Positions 23,524-31,682 of a stretch of 49,588 nt of DNA are shown piece after piece. This stretch comes from Mameliella sp. MMSF_3455. Its GTDB lineage: Bacteria; Pseudomonadota; Alphaproteobacteria; Rhodobacterales; Rhodobacteraceae. The translations under genes and the position numbers were made by a program. A model generated the notes under the pieces. That model was not told where the DNA came from, searched no databases, and saw only the letters and a list, made by a program, of their open reading frames with translations. Position 1 is the first letter of the stretch. Every line of letters begins with the position of its first letter. The stretch covers positions 1 to 49,588 of the forward strand of contig NZ_JASHJL010000036.1 in assembly GCF_030733205.1 (NCBI RefSeq). The letters run 5' to 3'.

Positions 23524-24435
23524 TCAGCGGTTCACGCCCGCCTGCGATTTCACGTCGGCGGCGTTCGAAGCATCCACGAAGCCCGGGCCGGAGGTCACGT
23601 TGGCACCCGGTAGCATGCCTGCGTTGGTGTTGTAGAGGTGCAGGACGATGACCGGCATGTAACCCTGCAGGCGCTGCTGCTGGTCGATGGTGAAGGAGAC
23701 GTGGCCCGCCTCGATCAGATCCATCACGCCGGGCGACAGGTCGAAGCAGGCCAGGTGCACGTCGGCGCCCACTTCCTCGACCGCTTCCCATGCCGCTTCG
23801 CAGACGTGGGGGCCAACCGCCATCAGGCCGTCGATGCTCTCGTCTGCCTGCAGGGCGGCGGCGGTGCGGGTCTTGATCTGGGTGACGTCGTTCGACACGT
23901 CGATCTGGTTCAGTTCCTGCCCGAAGGCGTCGAAATAGCCGGTGCAGCGATCCACCAGCGCGGTGTTGTAGGCTTCCTGGTTGAGGCACAGGCCGTTGGT
24001 CACGCCTTCTTCCTTGGCGCGTTCGCCCGCGGCCTTGCCGGCGTCGTATTCCGGTTGGCCGACGTGCATCAGCGCGCCCACATCCTTGGAGTTCTCAAGG
24101 CCGGAGTTGATGGTGATGACGGGGATGCCCGCGTCCACGGCGCTGCGGATCGCGCCGCCAAGCGCATCTGCATCGGGCAGCGAGACGATGATGCCGTCCG
24201 GGTCGGTCGCGGCGGCGGCCTCGATCAGCTTGGCCATGGCCGACATGTCGCCGGAAGGATCGAAATTGTATTCCAGCGTTGCACCGACGGCGGCAGCGGC
24301 ATCCTTGGCGCCTTTCTCGACCACCGGCCAGAACGGGTCGGTGCCCTGGGTGTGGGTGATCATGACATAGCGTTCGGCCGCAGCGGCAGAGGCCATCGCC
24401 GCGATGGCAGCGGTGGCAAGCAGGATCTTTTTCAT
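23524..24435 (-). CDS. CUT2-type sugar ABC transporter, periplasmic binding protein
   Basis: The 303-residue protein has a Sec signal peptide (MKKILLATAAIAAMASAAAA, cleavage near AAA-ER) and a type I periplasmic-binding fold (Peripla_BP_4): YVMITHTQGTDPFWPVVEKGAKDAA, DGIIVSLPDADALGGAIR and PVITINSG. The ATG at 24435 has GGAG 6 nt upstream; an earlier in-frame start at 24456 lacks one. Sequence suggests a sugar or polyol ligand only. It heads the leftward transporter operon and follows the FAD monooxygenase gene after 266 bp. Confidence 0.93.
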   Translation of the reverse strand: MKKILLATAAIAAMASAAAAERYVMITHTQGTDPFWPVVEKGAKDAAAAVGATLEYNFDPSGDMSAMAKLIEAAAATDPDGIIVSLPDADALGGAIRSAVDAGIPVITINSGLENSKDVGALMHVGQPEYDAGKAAGERAKEEGVTNGLCLNQEAYNTALVDRCTGYFDAFGQELNQIDVSNDVTQIKTRTAAALQADESIDGLMAVGPHVCEAAWEAVEEVGADVHLACFDLSPGVMDLIEAGHVSFTIDQQQRLQGYMPVIVLHLYNTNAGMLPGANVTSGPGFVDASNAADVKSQAGVNR

Positions 24436-24588
24436 GGTGTCTCCTCCATTGGACAATTGCCCGTTTTCCCGGGCATTTGGTGCGGATCGGCTCTCTTCCG
24501 GAGCTGTTCTCCGGTTGAAAGCCTAGCAACGCCCCGGGGAGTTGTCAGCAATGAATGATGCCTCCTCCCGTCCCCCCGTGGCGGGTGG

Positions 24589-24602
24589 CGTTATCGCTAA
24601 CG
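24589..24602. promoter_or_regulatory. Possible operator upstream of the first ABC operon
   Basis: CGTTATCGCTAACG has 5-bp inverted arms (CGTTA/TAACG) around a central CG, the general form of LacI-family operators. It is 154 bp upstream of the binding-protein start, within the 266-bp gap 24436-24701. No regulator for this transporter is encoded next to it. No clear promoter hexamers were identified in the gap. Confidence 0.3.
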
Positions 24603-24701
24603 ACCGAAGGTGGTTGCGTCGAGGATTTCGGCTGTTTCAGTGGTCAAATTCCCTCATGGATGAGGGGCTGTGACCCCGCATCCTGAGAGGATTCCATCAT
24701 T

Positions 24702-25982
24702 TCAGGCCGAAGGGGCGAAAACCCTTGCGTCGCGACCGATGATCGGCGGCGCGGCGTTCAGCGTCTCGATGGCGAAACCGGCCGCGGCCTTGTAGTCGGC
24801 CAGAAAGGCCTCGCGCTCGTTCGGGGGGATCACGCTGTCGATGTCGTCGAAATGCCCGCCGCAGCGTTCGTCGACAAGGTTGAGCAGGCCAAAGGGACCG
24901 GCGCCGCGATTGCGCAGGATCAGCCTGGACACCGGGTCGCAAAGGCGCGCGTCATAGGCCCTGAGCGCTTCGGGGCGGACACCGTGTTCCAGCAGGCTTG
25001 CGCCCAGGGTGCGGGCGTCGATCACCGCCTGGCTGGCCCCGTTCGACCCGGTGGGATACATCGCATGGGCCGCATCCCCCATCAATGCCACGCGGCCCTG
25101 CACCCATGTCGGCACCGGGTCACGGTCGATCATCGGGTTTTCAAAGGCGCGCGAAGCGCCCCGGATCATCGTCGGCACGTCCAGCCAGTCATAGCGGAAC
25201 TGGTCGAAATGATGCACGAAACTGTCGATCGGCACCTCGCGGAACCAGCCGGTTTCGGTCCAGTCCTCGTCCTCGCCCAGGGTGCGTTCGGCAATCCAGT
25301 TGATCTCGGCCAGCCCGTTCTCGTCGGGGGCGGAGATCGGGTAGATCACCATCCGGTGCCGGTGCGTGCCAAGGCCGACAAAGCTCGACCCGGTGCGGAT
25401 CGGTTTCGCCCGCGTGGTGCCCCGCCACATCAGCGCGCCGCCCCAGTGGATCGGGGGCTGGTCGGGATGCATCTGCGCTCGGATCGCGGAATGGATGCCT
25501 TCGGCCCCGATCAGCAGGTCGGCGGTATCGGTGCGCGTGCCCCCGGCGCATTCCAGGTGCAGCGTCGCGCTGTCCTCATTCTGGGTATAGCCGGCCGCAC
25601 GGCAGCCCGTCTGCACCGCGTCGGGGCCCAACCGGTCCAGCACGAGATCATAGAGCGCCATGTGGAACCGGCCCCGGTGGACGGCGTATTGCGGCCAGTT
25701 GTACCCGGCCTCCAGCCCGCGCGGTTCGGAATGGATGTCGGCGCCGCCGAGCCCGACCAGCGCCCATTCGCGGGCCGGGACACCGCAGCGGTCCAGCAGT
25801 TCCTGGCCGATGTCGAGGTCGAACAGCTCGCGCACCGCGTTGGGTTGCAGGTTGATGCCGACGCCCAGCGGTTTGAGTTCGCGCACCGCCTCGTAGACGG
25901 TGCAGGACAGGCCGATCTGGTGCAGCGTGAGCGCGGTGACAAGACCACCGATGCCGCCGCCTGCGATGATGACACGGGTCAT
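24702..25982 (-). CDS. FAD-dependent aromatic-type monooxygenase (salicylate hydroxylase-like)
   Basis: The 426-residue protein is a class A flavoprotein monooxygenase: Rossmann motif VIIAGGGIGGLVTAL at the N-terminus, DLLIGAEGIHSAIR (the DG-like motif) and RVALMGDAAHAMYPTGSNGASQAVIDA (the second FAD motif). Relatives hydroxylate aromatic or heteroaromatic acids using NAD(P)H and oxygen in the cytosol. The substrate is unknown; the amidohydrolase and crotonase further upstream on the same strand suggest a ring-degradation context. A GntR-type palindrome lies 28 bp before the start. Confidence 0.88.
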   Translation of the reverse strand: MTRVIIAGGGIGGLVTALTLHQIGLSCTVYEAVRELKPLGVGINLQPNAVRELFDLDIGQELLDRCGVPAREWALVGLGGADIHSEPRGLEAGYNWPQYAVHRGRFHMALYDLVLDRLGPDAVQTGCRAAGYTQNEDSATLHLECAGGTRTDTADLLIGAEGIHSAIRAQMHPDQPPIHWGGALMWRGTTRAKPIRTGSSFVGLGTHRHRMVIYPISAPDENGLAEINWIAERTLGEDEDWTETGWFREVPIDSFVHHFDQFRYDWLDVPTMIRGASRAFENPMIDRDPVPTWVQGRVALMGDAAHAMYPTGSNGASQAVIDARTLGASLLEHGVRPEALRAYDARLCDPVSRLILRNRGAGPFGLLNLVDERCGGHFDDIDSVIPPNEREAFLADYKAAAGFAIETLNAAPPIIGRDARVFAPSA

Positions 25983-26009
25983 TGCGCTCTCCGTTTCTGG
26001 GCGCTGAAC

Positions 26010-26019
26010 TGGTATGCCA
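26010..26019. promoter_or_regulatory. GntR-type operator-like site before the monooxygenase gene
   Basis: TGGTATGCCA, inside CTGGTATGCCAG, resembles the FCD/GntR consensus TGGTATACCA with one central change. It is 28 bp upstream of the monooxygenase ATG and about 80 bp from a decayed gntR gene. Confidence 0.5.
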
Positions 26020-26096
26020 GAATTTCAGCCGAAGCAATTGGTTGCTACGCAAGGGAGAATGGCGTGCTGTCGCGCACAGCTTGTGGGTGTGCGGGC

Positions 26097-26311
26097 TCAG
26101 CGAGAGACCTTGATCTGCTCCATCAGGGCCAGCGACCGCAGCAGGTGATCGCGCATCCGGGCGCGCCATCCGCGCGGGGGCGTGGAAGTCCGCGCGACGT
26201 GAGGTCGCCCGGCGCCAGCGTTCCGGCGCGGATCTTTTCGGTCGGCGCATCGGTGACCTGGTCCGCGAACTTCTGCATCCAGAGCGCACGGCGGGAGGAA
26301 GCGTGGCTCAT
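26097..26311 (-). pseudogene. Remnant of a GntR-family regulator gene
   Basis: Read leftward from ATG 26311, the protein has a GntR N-terminus (MQKFADQVTDAPTEKIRAGTLAPGD, shown here as separate motifs FADQVTD and EKIRAGTLAPGD, the start of the winged helix). It then breaks off. The final stretch, in another frame, reads MRDHLLRSLALMEQIKVSR and a stop, like the last helix of the FCD effector domain. About 150 residues between are missing, so this is a gene reduced to its two ends by deletion. It cannot bind DNA as a normal regulator. Its start overlaps the end of the DUF475 remnant by 4 bp. Confidence 0.65.
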
Positions 26312-26930
26312 CCGTTGCCCTCCGCGCGGCCTTCGTGTCGGATCGAGGCGAGCAGCGACAGGCCTATCAGGCAGGCGCTCAGGAGGCCGGTGATGACCTC
26401 GGGTACATGGGGCAGCGACTGGGCGAACATGATGATCGACAGCACGAGCACGGAATAGAAGGCGCCGATGCCGAGCCCGATGGCGATCAGGAACAGGTTC
26501 TGGGTCAGGGCAAATGCGCCGATCACCGCGTCAAAGCTGAACGAGGTGTCCAGCAGCTAGCGGTAGAGAAAGGTCAGCAGCCCACAGACCGGGGCAAAGT
26601 GGACCTCGGCACCCTGGCCGGCCGGAAGGCTGACGGTAAACCCCACGGCGACGGCCAGAACAAGTGCAACCTTAGTGCCGCGAATCCCGGACCAGTCGCG
26701 CAGACGGCTTTCCAGCGCCTTCACCCGGTTGACCTCTTTTTCCTCGTCCATGCATTGGCTCAGCGCGACCATCATCAGGAAGGTGCCGCCGAAGGCCGAG
26801 ATCGACAGATGCGCGCCTTCCATGATGTGGGCGTATTCCTGCGGCTCGCGCGGCGAGGATCAGCGCCTCGTTCGGCCCGGTGGCGGGGGCAAGGCAAAAG
26901 CCGCGCGCGTTGCCCGTGATGACATGCGCG
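26308..26930 (-). pseudogene. Decayed DUF475 membrane-protein gene
   Basis: Segments of a DUF475 (TerC-like) membrane protein occur in order, read leftward: GPNEALILA in one frame, then EPQEYAHIMEGAHLSISAF and GGTFLMMVALSQCMDEEKEV in another, GLLTFLYR, a TAG stop at about 26554-26556, then LLDTSFSFDAVIGAFALTQN in the same frame, LFLIAIGLGIGA fused directly to FYSVLVLSIIMFAQ, and PEVITGLLSACLIGLSL. Compared with intact family members it has a frameshift near the start, an in-frame stop, and a missing loop after GIGA of about 30 residues. The N-terminal third is absent. Function of the intact family is not well established. Confidence 0.75.
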
Positions 26931-26936
26931 CCGAAT

Positions 26937-26965
26937 GAGTATTTTTGGAGAGAAGAAGCCCCGGG
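26937..26965 (+). repeat. Short interspersed repeat (GAGTATTTTTGG type)
   Basis: GAGTATTTTTGGAGAG followed by AAGAAGCCCCGGG resembles the core of the repeat at 7632-7694 (GAAGTATTTGC...AAAGAAAC...GGGG). It lies between the DUF475 remnant and the amidohydrolase stop. It is probably one copy of a genome-wide intergenic element. Confidence 0.55.
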
Positions 26966-26970
26966 TGGTG

Positions 26971-27849
26971 TCAGAGGTTCAGCAGGCGCTTGGCGTTTTC
27001 CTTGAGGATCAGCGGGCGCACCTCGTCGCGGATGTCCAGCTCCTCGAAATCCTTGAGCCAGCGATCCGGCGTGATGGCGGGCCAGTCGGAGCCGAAGAGC
27101 ATCTTCTTCTTCAGGATCGTGTTGGCGTATTGCACGAAGATCTTCGGGAAATACTTGGGCGACCAGCCGGACATGTCGATGTAGACGTTGGGCTTGTGCT
27201 GGGCGACCATCAGACCCTCTTCGGTCCAGGGAAACGAGGGGTGCGCCAGGACGATGGGCGTGTCCGGGAAATCCACCGCCACGTCGTCGACATGCACCGG
27301 GTTGGAGTATTTCAGACGCATCCCCATGCCGCCGCGCATCCCCGAGCCGACGCCGGTCTGGCCGGTGTGGAACAACATGACCGCGCCTTCCTCGGCAATC
27401 GCCTCGTACAGGGGATAGGCCCAGCGTTCGTTGGGGTAGAACCCCTGCATCGTCGGGTGGAACTTGAACCCCTTGACGCCGAATTCCTTGACCAGGCGCC
27501 GTGCCTCGCGGGCGCCGGCCTTGCCCTTGGAGGGGTCAATGCTGGCGAAGGGGATCAGGATGTCGTCGTTCTCGGCGGCGATCTGGGCCACTTCCTCGTT
27601 CGAGTAGCGGCGGAACCCGGTTTCGCGTTCGGCATCGACCGGGAAGATCACCGCGCCGATCTTGCGCTCGCGGAAATACTCGGCTGTCTGCTGGACCGAG
27701 GGCAGCATCCCCGATGCGCCCGCCGGGTTCTTGAAATACCTGGCCATGCCGGCCTGGAATTCGTCATAGCCATCGTCGCGGGGACCGCAGCAGGGTTCTT
27801 CGGCATGGGTGTGGATGTCGATGGCAACCAGGTCGTCGAGGTTCATCAT
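26971..27849 (-). CDS. Amidohydrolase family 2 protein (metal-dependent TIM barrel)
   Basis: The 292-residue protein has the amidohydrolase metal site: His13-x-His15 (AIDIHTHAEE), His131 (FKFHPTMQGF), His161 (LFHTGQTG), His203 (LAHPSFPW) and Asp255 (FGSDWPAIT). Members of Amidohydro_2 include decarboxylases (ACMSD, gamma-resorcylate decarboxylase) and hydrolases of ring-cleavage products, all cytosolic. The specific reaction cannot be read from the sequence. It follows the crotonase gene by 22 bp on the same strand, so they are probably co-transcribed. Confidence 0.87.
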   Translation of the reverse strand: MMNLDDLVAIDIHTHAEEPCCGPRDDGYDEFQAGMARYFKNPAGASGMLPSVQQTAEYFRERKIGAVIFPVDAERETGFRRYSNEEVAQIAAENDDILIPFASIDPSKGKAGAREARRLVKEFGVKGFKFHPTMQGFYPNERWAYPLYEAIAEEGAVMLFHTGQTGVGSGMRGGMGMRLKYSNPVHVDDVAVDFPDTPIVLAHPSFPWTEEGLMVAQHKPNVYIDMSGWSPKYFPKIFVQYANTILKKKMLFGSDWPAITPDRWLKDFEELDIRDEVRPLILKENAKRLLNL

Positions 27850-27871
27850 GGTCTCTCTCCTATGCCTTCGG

Positions 27872-28672
27872 TCAGCTGGTGGGCGCCTGCACCTTGGCGG
27901 CGCGCTTTTCTAGGAAGTCCTTGAGACGCTGTTTCGCCTCGGGCGTCATGGTGGCCAGCGAGGCCACCATCGCCTCGGTGAACAGCCCGTCGTCGGCGGA
28001 CATGTCCGCGATGCGGGGCAGGGCGTTGAGGATGGCGTAATTGGTGAACTCGGCGTTTTCCGCCATGCGATGCGCGATCTCACGCGCGCGGGACAGGGCC
28101 GTGCCGTCCTCGACGACATAGGACACGCCGCCCCAGCGTTCCATGTCACTGGCCGAGACAGAGCGCCCGGTCAACATCATGTCGCCCATGCGCGCAGGGC
28201 CGATCAACCGCGAGATGCGGACCGAGCCGCCGCCGCCGACAAAGATGCCGCGCGTGCCCTCTGGCAGGGCGAAAAAGGCGCTTTCCTCGGCCACGCGGAT
28301 ATGGGTGCTGGAGGCCAGCTCGAACCCGCCACCCACGGCCGCGCCGGTGATGGCGGCGACAAAGGGGATCTCGCCCAGTTCGATGGTCTCGAAGGTGCGG
28401 TGCCAGAGGCGCGACCCCTTGACCGCCTCGAAGAGCGGTTTTTCGGAATGTTCGGCAAGGTCCAGCCCGGCGCTGAAGTTCTTTCCATGACCGTGGATCA
28501 CGCCCGCGCGGGCCTCTGCCGTGGCGCGGGCCACGGCCTGGCCCAGTGCGATCACAAAGCGGTCGGACAGGGCGTTGCGCTTGTCCGGACGGTTCAGCCC
28601 GATGACGGCGATGTCGCCGTCCAGTTCATAGGTGATCAGGCCGTCGCCCATCGTTTCCGGTTGTGCCGTCAT
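27872..28672 (-). CDS. Crotonase / enoyl-CoA hydratase family protein
   Basis: The 266-residue protein has the crotonase oxyanion-hole motifs GKNFSAGLDLAEH and GAAVGGGFELASSTHIRVA, and LPEGTRGIFVGGGGSVRI, where the glutamate is at the usual catalytic position. It should act on an acyl-CoA in the cytosol (hydration or a related reaction). I chose ATG 28672; the frame runs open far upstream through the aminotransferase region, but that is a shadow. It is divergent from the aminotransferase gene, with a 171-bp shared control region. Confidence 0.88.
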   Translation of the reverse strand: MTAQPETMGDGLITYELDGDIAVIGLNRPDKRNALSDRFVIALGQAVARATAEARAGVIHGHGKNFSAGLDLAEHSEKPLFEAVKGSRLWHRTFETIELGEIPFVAAITGAAVGGGFELASSTHIRVAEESAFFALPEGTRGIFVGGGGSVRISRLIGPARMGDMMLTGRSVSASDMERWGGVSYVVEDGTALSRAREIAHRMAENAEFTNYAILNALPRIADMSADDGLFTEAMVASLATMTPEAKQRLKDFLEKRAAKVQAPTS

Positions 28673-28802
28673 GTCGGAAAACTCCTCCCCAGGGTGCCGC
28701 GCTGGCGGCAAGTTAGTTTCCAAGTAAACAATTTTCGCCGATGGAGTCAATCGGGCTTGCGCTTTGGGAGGATGGCATAACCGCTTTTCCTTGCGGTTCT
28801 TC

Positions 28803-28812
28803 TGGTATACCA
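28803..28812. promoter_or_regulatory. GntR-type palindromic operator in the crotonase/aminotransferase control region
   Basis: TGGTATACCA is a perfect palindrome matching the FCD-subfamily GntR consensus. It is 31 bp before the aminotransferase ATG and 131 bp before the crotonase start, so it could govern one or both. The nearest gntR gene in the window is the decayed one at 26097-26311. Confidence 0.6.
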
Positions 28813-28843
28813 AACTGGCGAAACGAGGCGCCGGGGAGGACGC

Positions 28844-30013
28844 ATGAGTGATCTGAAACTTGCCGCGGGCATGTCGCGGCTGGGCACCGAATCCGCATTC
28901 GTGGTTCTTGCGCGGGCCGGCAAGCTGGCCGCCGAGGGGCGCGACATCATCAATCTTGGCATCGGGCAGCCCGATTTCGCCACGCCCGACCATATCGTCG
29001 AGGCCGGGATCAAGGCGCTGCGCGACGGCCACCACGGCTATACACCGGCCAACGGCATTCCCGCGCTGCGCGAGGCGGTGGCCGCCGACCTGCATCGACG
29101 GCATGGCGCCGAAGTGAACCCCGACAACGTGGTGGTGGTGCCGGGCGGCAAGCCGACCATGTTCTTTGCCGTTCTCATGTTCGGCGAACCGGGGGCGGAG
29201 ATCATGTATCCCAACCCGGGCTTTCCGATCTACGAAAGCGTCATCAAGTATTCCGGCGCCACGCCGGTGCCCATCGCGCTGAAGGAAGAAAACGATTTCG
29301 CCTTTTCCGCCGAAGAGGTGCTGGGCCAGATCACCGAGAAGACGCGGCTGATCATCATCAACTCGCCCGCCAACCCGACCGGCGGCGTGACGCCCAAGGA
29401 AGAGATCGACAAGCTGGTGGCCGGTCTGGCCGATCACCCGCATGTGGCGCTGATGTCGGACGAGATCTATTCCAACATGCTTTACGGCGGGCGCGAACAT
29501 GTCTCGTTGCTGAACTACCCGGAAATCCGCGACCGGCTGATCATGCTGGACGGCTGGTCCAAGACCTATGCCATGACCGGCTGGCGGATCGGCTACGCGG
29601 TCTGGCCCGATCAACTGGTCGACCATGCCACGCGGCTGTGCATCAACGACCATTCCTGCGTGAACGCGGCGACGCAATACGCCGGGATCGCCGCGCTGGA
29701 CGGGCCGCAGGACGCGGTGCGCGACATGGTCGCCGCCTTCGACGAGCGCCGCCAGGTCATCGTCCGTGAATTGAACGCGCTGCCCGGCGTGCGCTGCGCC
29801 GATGCGGCGGGCGCCTTTTATGCCTTCCCCAATGTCGAGGGCACCGGGTTGACCTCGAAAGAGGCCGAGGCACGCTTTCTCGAAGAGGCGGGCGTGGCGA
29901 CGGTGGCGGGGACATCCTTCGGCGCCTGGGGCGAGGGCTACCTGCGGTTCTCCTATGCCAACTCGACCGAGAACATCCTGGAGGCGCTTTCGCGCATCCG
30001 CAAACTTCTGTGA
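28844..30013 (+). CDS. PLP-dependent aminotransferase (class I/II, aspartate-aminotransferase fold)
   Basis: The 389-residue protein has fold-type I features: NLGIGQPDFATPDHI near the N-terminus, Asn177 in INSPANPTGG, Asp206 in LMSDEIYS, the PLP lysine Lys240 in GWSKTYAMTGWRIGY, and a C-terminal arginine in GYLRFSYANS. It transfers amino groups between an amino acid and a 2-oxo acid; the amino donor is unknown. Translation starts at ATG 28844 after GAGGACGC. The next gene, a 2-hydroxyacid dehydrogenase, is 15 bp downstream; the two could interconvert the amino, keto and hydroxy forms of one acid. Confidence 0.92.
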   Translation: MSDLKLAAGMSRLGTESAFVVLARAGKLAAEGRDIINLGIGQPDFATPDHIVEAGIKALRDGHHGYTPANGIPALREAVAADLHRRHGAEVNPDNVVVVPGGKPTMFFAVLMFGEPGAEIMYPNPGFPIYESVIKYSGATPVPIALKEENDFAFSAEEVLGQITEKTRLIIINSPANPTGGVTPKEEIDKLVAGLADHPHVALMSDEIYSNMLYGGREHVSLLNYPEIRDRLIMLDGWSKTYAMTGWRIGYAVWPDQLVDHATRLCINDHSCVNAATQYAGIAALDGPQDAVRDMVAAFDERRQVIVRELNALPGVRCADAAGAFYAFPNVEGTGLTSKEAEARFLEEAGVATVAGTSFGAWGEGYLRFSYANSTENILEALSRIRKLL

Positions 30014-30028
30014 CGAAAGGCCAAAGCC

Positions 30029-30976
30029 ATGAGCGATACGCAACTGCTGATCTGCGGCAAGAGCTTCAATCAAGACGAGCGTGACCGGCTGAGTACGGCC
30101 TATCCGGCGGTGTATGTCGACGGGCCGGACGACATGGCGGGGCTGGATTCGAGCCTGCGGGCCAGCATTCGCGCGGTGGCCTACAAGGGTCACGCGCCCT
30201 TTGGCGGGGACCGGATGGACCTGTTCCCGCAACTGGGGGTGATCGCCAATTACGGCGTGGGCTATGATGCCATCGACGTCGAGGCCGCCAGCGCGCGCGG
30301 CATCGCGGTGACAAACACGCCGGACGTGCTGTCGGATGACGTGGCCGACCTGGCGGTGGGGCTGATGATCGCGCAGGCGCGGACGATGATCCGCGGCCAT
30401 GCACATGTCGCCTCGGCGCGCTGGGCGCAGGAAGGGGAGATCCCGCTCAACCGCAAGGTCTCCGGTTCGACCGTGGGGATCGTGGGTCTGGGCCGCATCG
30501 GGCGCGAGATCGCCGACCGGCTGGCCGCCTTCAAGTGCGAGATCCACTATTCCTCGCGCACCGAGAAGGAGACACCGGGCTGGACCTATCATTCGGACGT
30601 GGTGTCTTTGGCGAAAGCGGTGGATTTCCTGGTGATCGCACTGGTCGGCGGGGCCGAGACCAAAGGCCATGTGACCCGCGAGGCGATCCAGGCGCTGGGG
30701 CCGCGCGGCGTGGTCATCAACATCTCGCGCGGGACGACCATCGACGAAGGCGCGTTGCTGGATGCGCTTGAGGCCGGAGAGATCGCGGGCGCGGGGCTGG
30801 ATGTCTACGTGAACGAGCCCAACATCGACCCGCGGTTCCTGAAACTGGACAACGTTGTGTTGCAGCCGCACCAGGGGTCGGGGAGCGTCGAGACGCGGAC
30901 CGCGATGGCGGAATTGCAGCTGGCCAACGTGGCGGCCTTCCTGAAGGGCGAGCCGCTGGTGACGCCAGTCAACTGA
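30029..30976 (+). CDS. D-isomer-specific 2-hydroxyacid dehydrogenase
   Basis: The 315-residue protein has the NAD(P) Rossmann motif VGIVGLGRIGREIADRL and the family catalytic triad: Arg in INISRGTTIDE, Glu in VNEPNID and His in LQPHQGSGS. The N-terminal half matches the substrate domain (GVIANYGVGYDAIDVEAA, NTPDVLSDDVADLAVGLM). It reduces a 2-oxo acid (glyoxylate/hydroxypyruvate-like) to the D-hydroxy acid. It follows the aminotransferase by 15 bp. Confidence 0.93.
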   Translation: MSDTQLLICGKSFNQDERDRLSTAYPAVYVDGPDDMAGLDSSLRASIRAVAYKGHAPFGGDRMDLFPQLGVIANYGVGYDAIDVEAASARGIAVTNTPDVLSDDVADLAVGLMIAQARTMIRGHAHVASARWAQEGEIPLNRKVSGSTVGIVGLGRIGREIADRLAAFKCEIHYSSRTEKETPGWTYHSDVVSLAKAVDFLVIALVGGAETKGHVTREAIQALGPRGVVINISRGTTIDEGALLDALEAGEIAGAGLDVYVNEPNIDPRFLKLDNVVLQPHQGSGSVETRTAMAELQLANVAAFLKGEPLVTPVN

Positions 30977-30984
30977 GGCCGCGC

Positions 30985-31002
30985 GGCGGGGCGAGCCCCG
31001 CC
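30985..31002. terminator. Hairpin after the hydroxyacid dehydrogenase gene
   Basis: GGCGGGGC and GCCCCGCC form an almost uninterrupted GC stem starting 8 bp after the stop. No T-run follows. It separates the aminotransferase-dehydrogenase pair from the HemG-like gene. Confidence 0.45.
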
Positions 31003-31075
31003 CTGCGCCACATGACCTGGGTCAAGGCAGGGCCGCGGGCGTTTCGGCATCCTTCGCGCGACAGGAGGGACGCCC

Positions 31076-31609
31076 ATGAAGACGCTCATCGCCTATGCCT
31101 CGACCGAGGGGCAGACCCGCAGGATCGCCCGGTTCCTCATGGACCGGCTGGCCGATCAGGGGCATTCGGTCGAACTGTTGCCCGTCGCGGAAGCAGGGGA
31201 CATCGACCTCGCGCGGTTTGACCGGGTGATCCTGGCCGCCTCGGTCCACCTGGGGCATTACCAGAAGGAGATGGGCGAATTCGCGGCCCGGCACGGAGCC
31301 GCGCTGGACCGCCTGCCGGTGTTTTTCGTGTCCGTCTCGCTGGCCGCTGCCGGACATGACGCCGAGGAATGGGCCGACCTCGACCGGATCGTGACGGATT
31401 TTGCGCAGGCGACAGACTGGCACCCAAGAAAGGTGCTGCAGGTGGCAGGCGCCTACCGGCCCTCCGACTACGACATCTTCCGCCGTTTCGTCATGCGCCG
31501 CATCGTTGCGGCCAAGGACCCGCAGGCCGATCCGGACAAGGATCGCGAATACACCGACTGGCAGGCCCTGGGGACGGCCCTCGATGACTGGATCGCGGCG
31601 AAGGGCTGA
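31076..31609 (+). CDS. HemG-like flavodoxin-domain protein (possible protoporphyrinogen oxidase)
   Basis: The 177-residue protein begins MKTLIAYASTEGQTRRIARFL, the FMN phosphate loop of the flavodoxin-fold HemG family, and continues DRVILAASVHLGHYQKEM and VFFVSVSLAAAG, both typical of this family. HemG oxidises protoporphyrinogen IX to protoporphyrin IX using quinone as acceptor at the membrane, the step before BchH/heme. The family also contains proteins of other function, so the activity is probable, not certain. GGAGGGACGCCC precedes the ATG. It is monocistronic-looking: 99 bp follow the upstream gene and 73 bp precede the next. Confidence 0.75.
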   Translation: MKTLIAYASTEGQTRRIARFLMDRLADQGHSVELLPVAEAGDIDLARFDRVILAASVHLGHYQKEMGEFAARHGAALDRLPVFFVSVSLAAAGHDAEEWADLDRIVTDFAQATDWHPRKVLQVAGAYRPSDYDIFRRFVMRRIVAAKDPQADPDKDREYTDWQALGTALDDWIAAKG

Positions 31610-31682
31610 CATTCGGCGGGCAGAATCGGTTAGGCTTCCTTCAAGGGCCCGCGACGGTCGGGTGAACAACGGGAGGAAGACC

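Noticed and set aside
21090-23651. An 853-codon rightward open frame across the first ABC transporter
   Set aside because: It is antisense to three clear genes, is full of His/Gln/Arg-rich low-complexity stretches, and has no domain.
27872-30871. A 999-codon leftward open frame covering the crotonase and beyond
   Set aside because: Only the last 266 codons match a family; the rest is antisense to the aminotransferase and dehydrogenase genes, as expected in GC-rich DNA.
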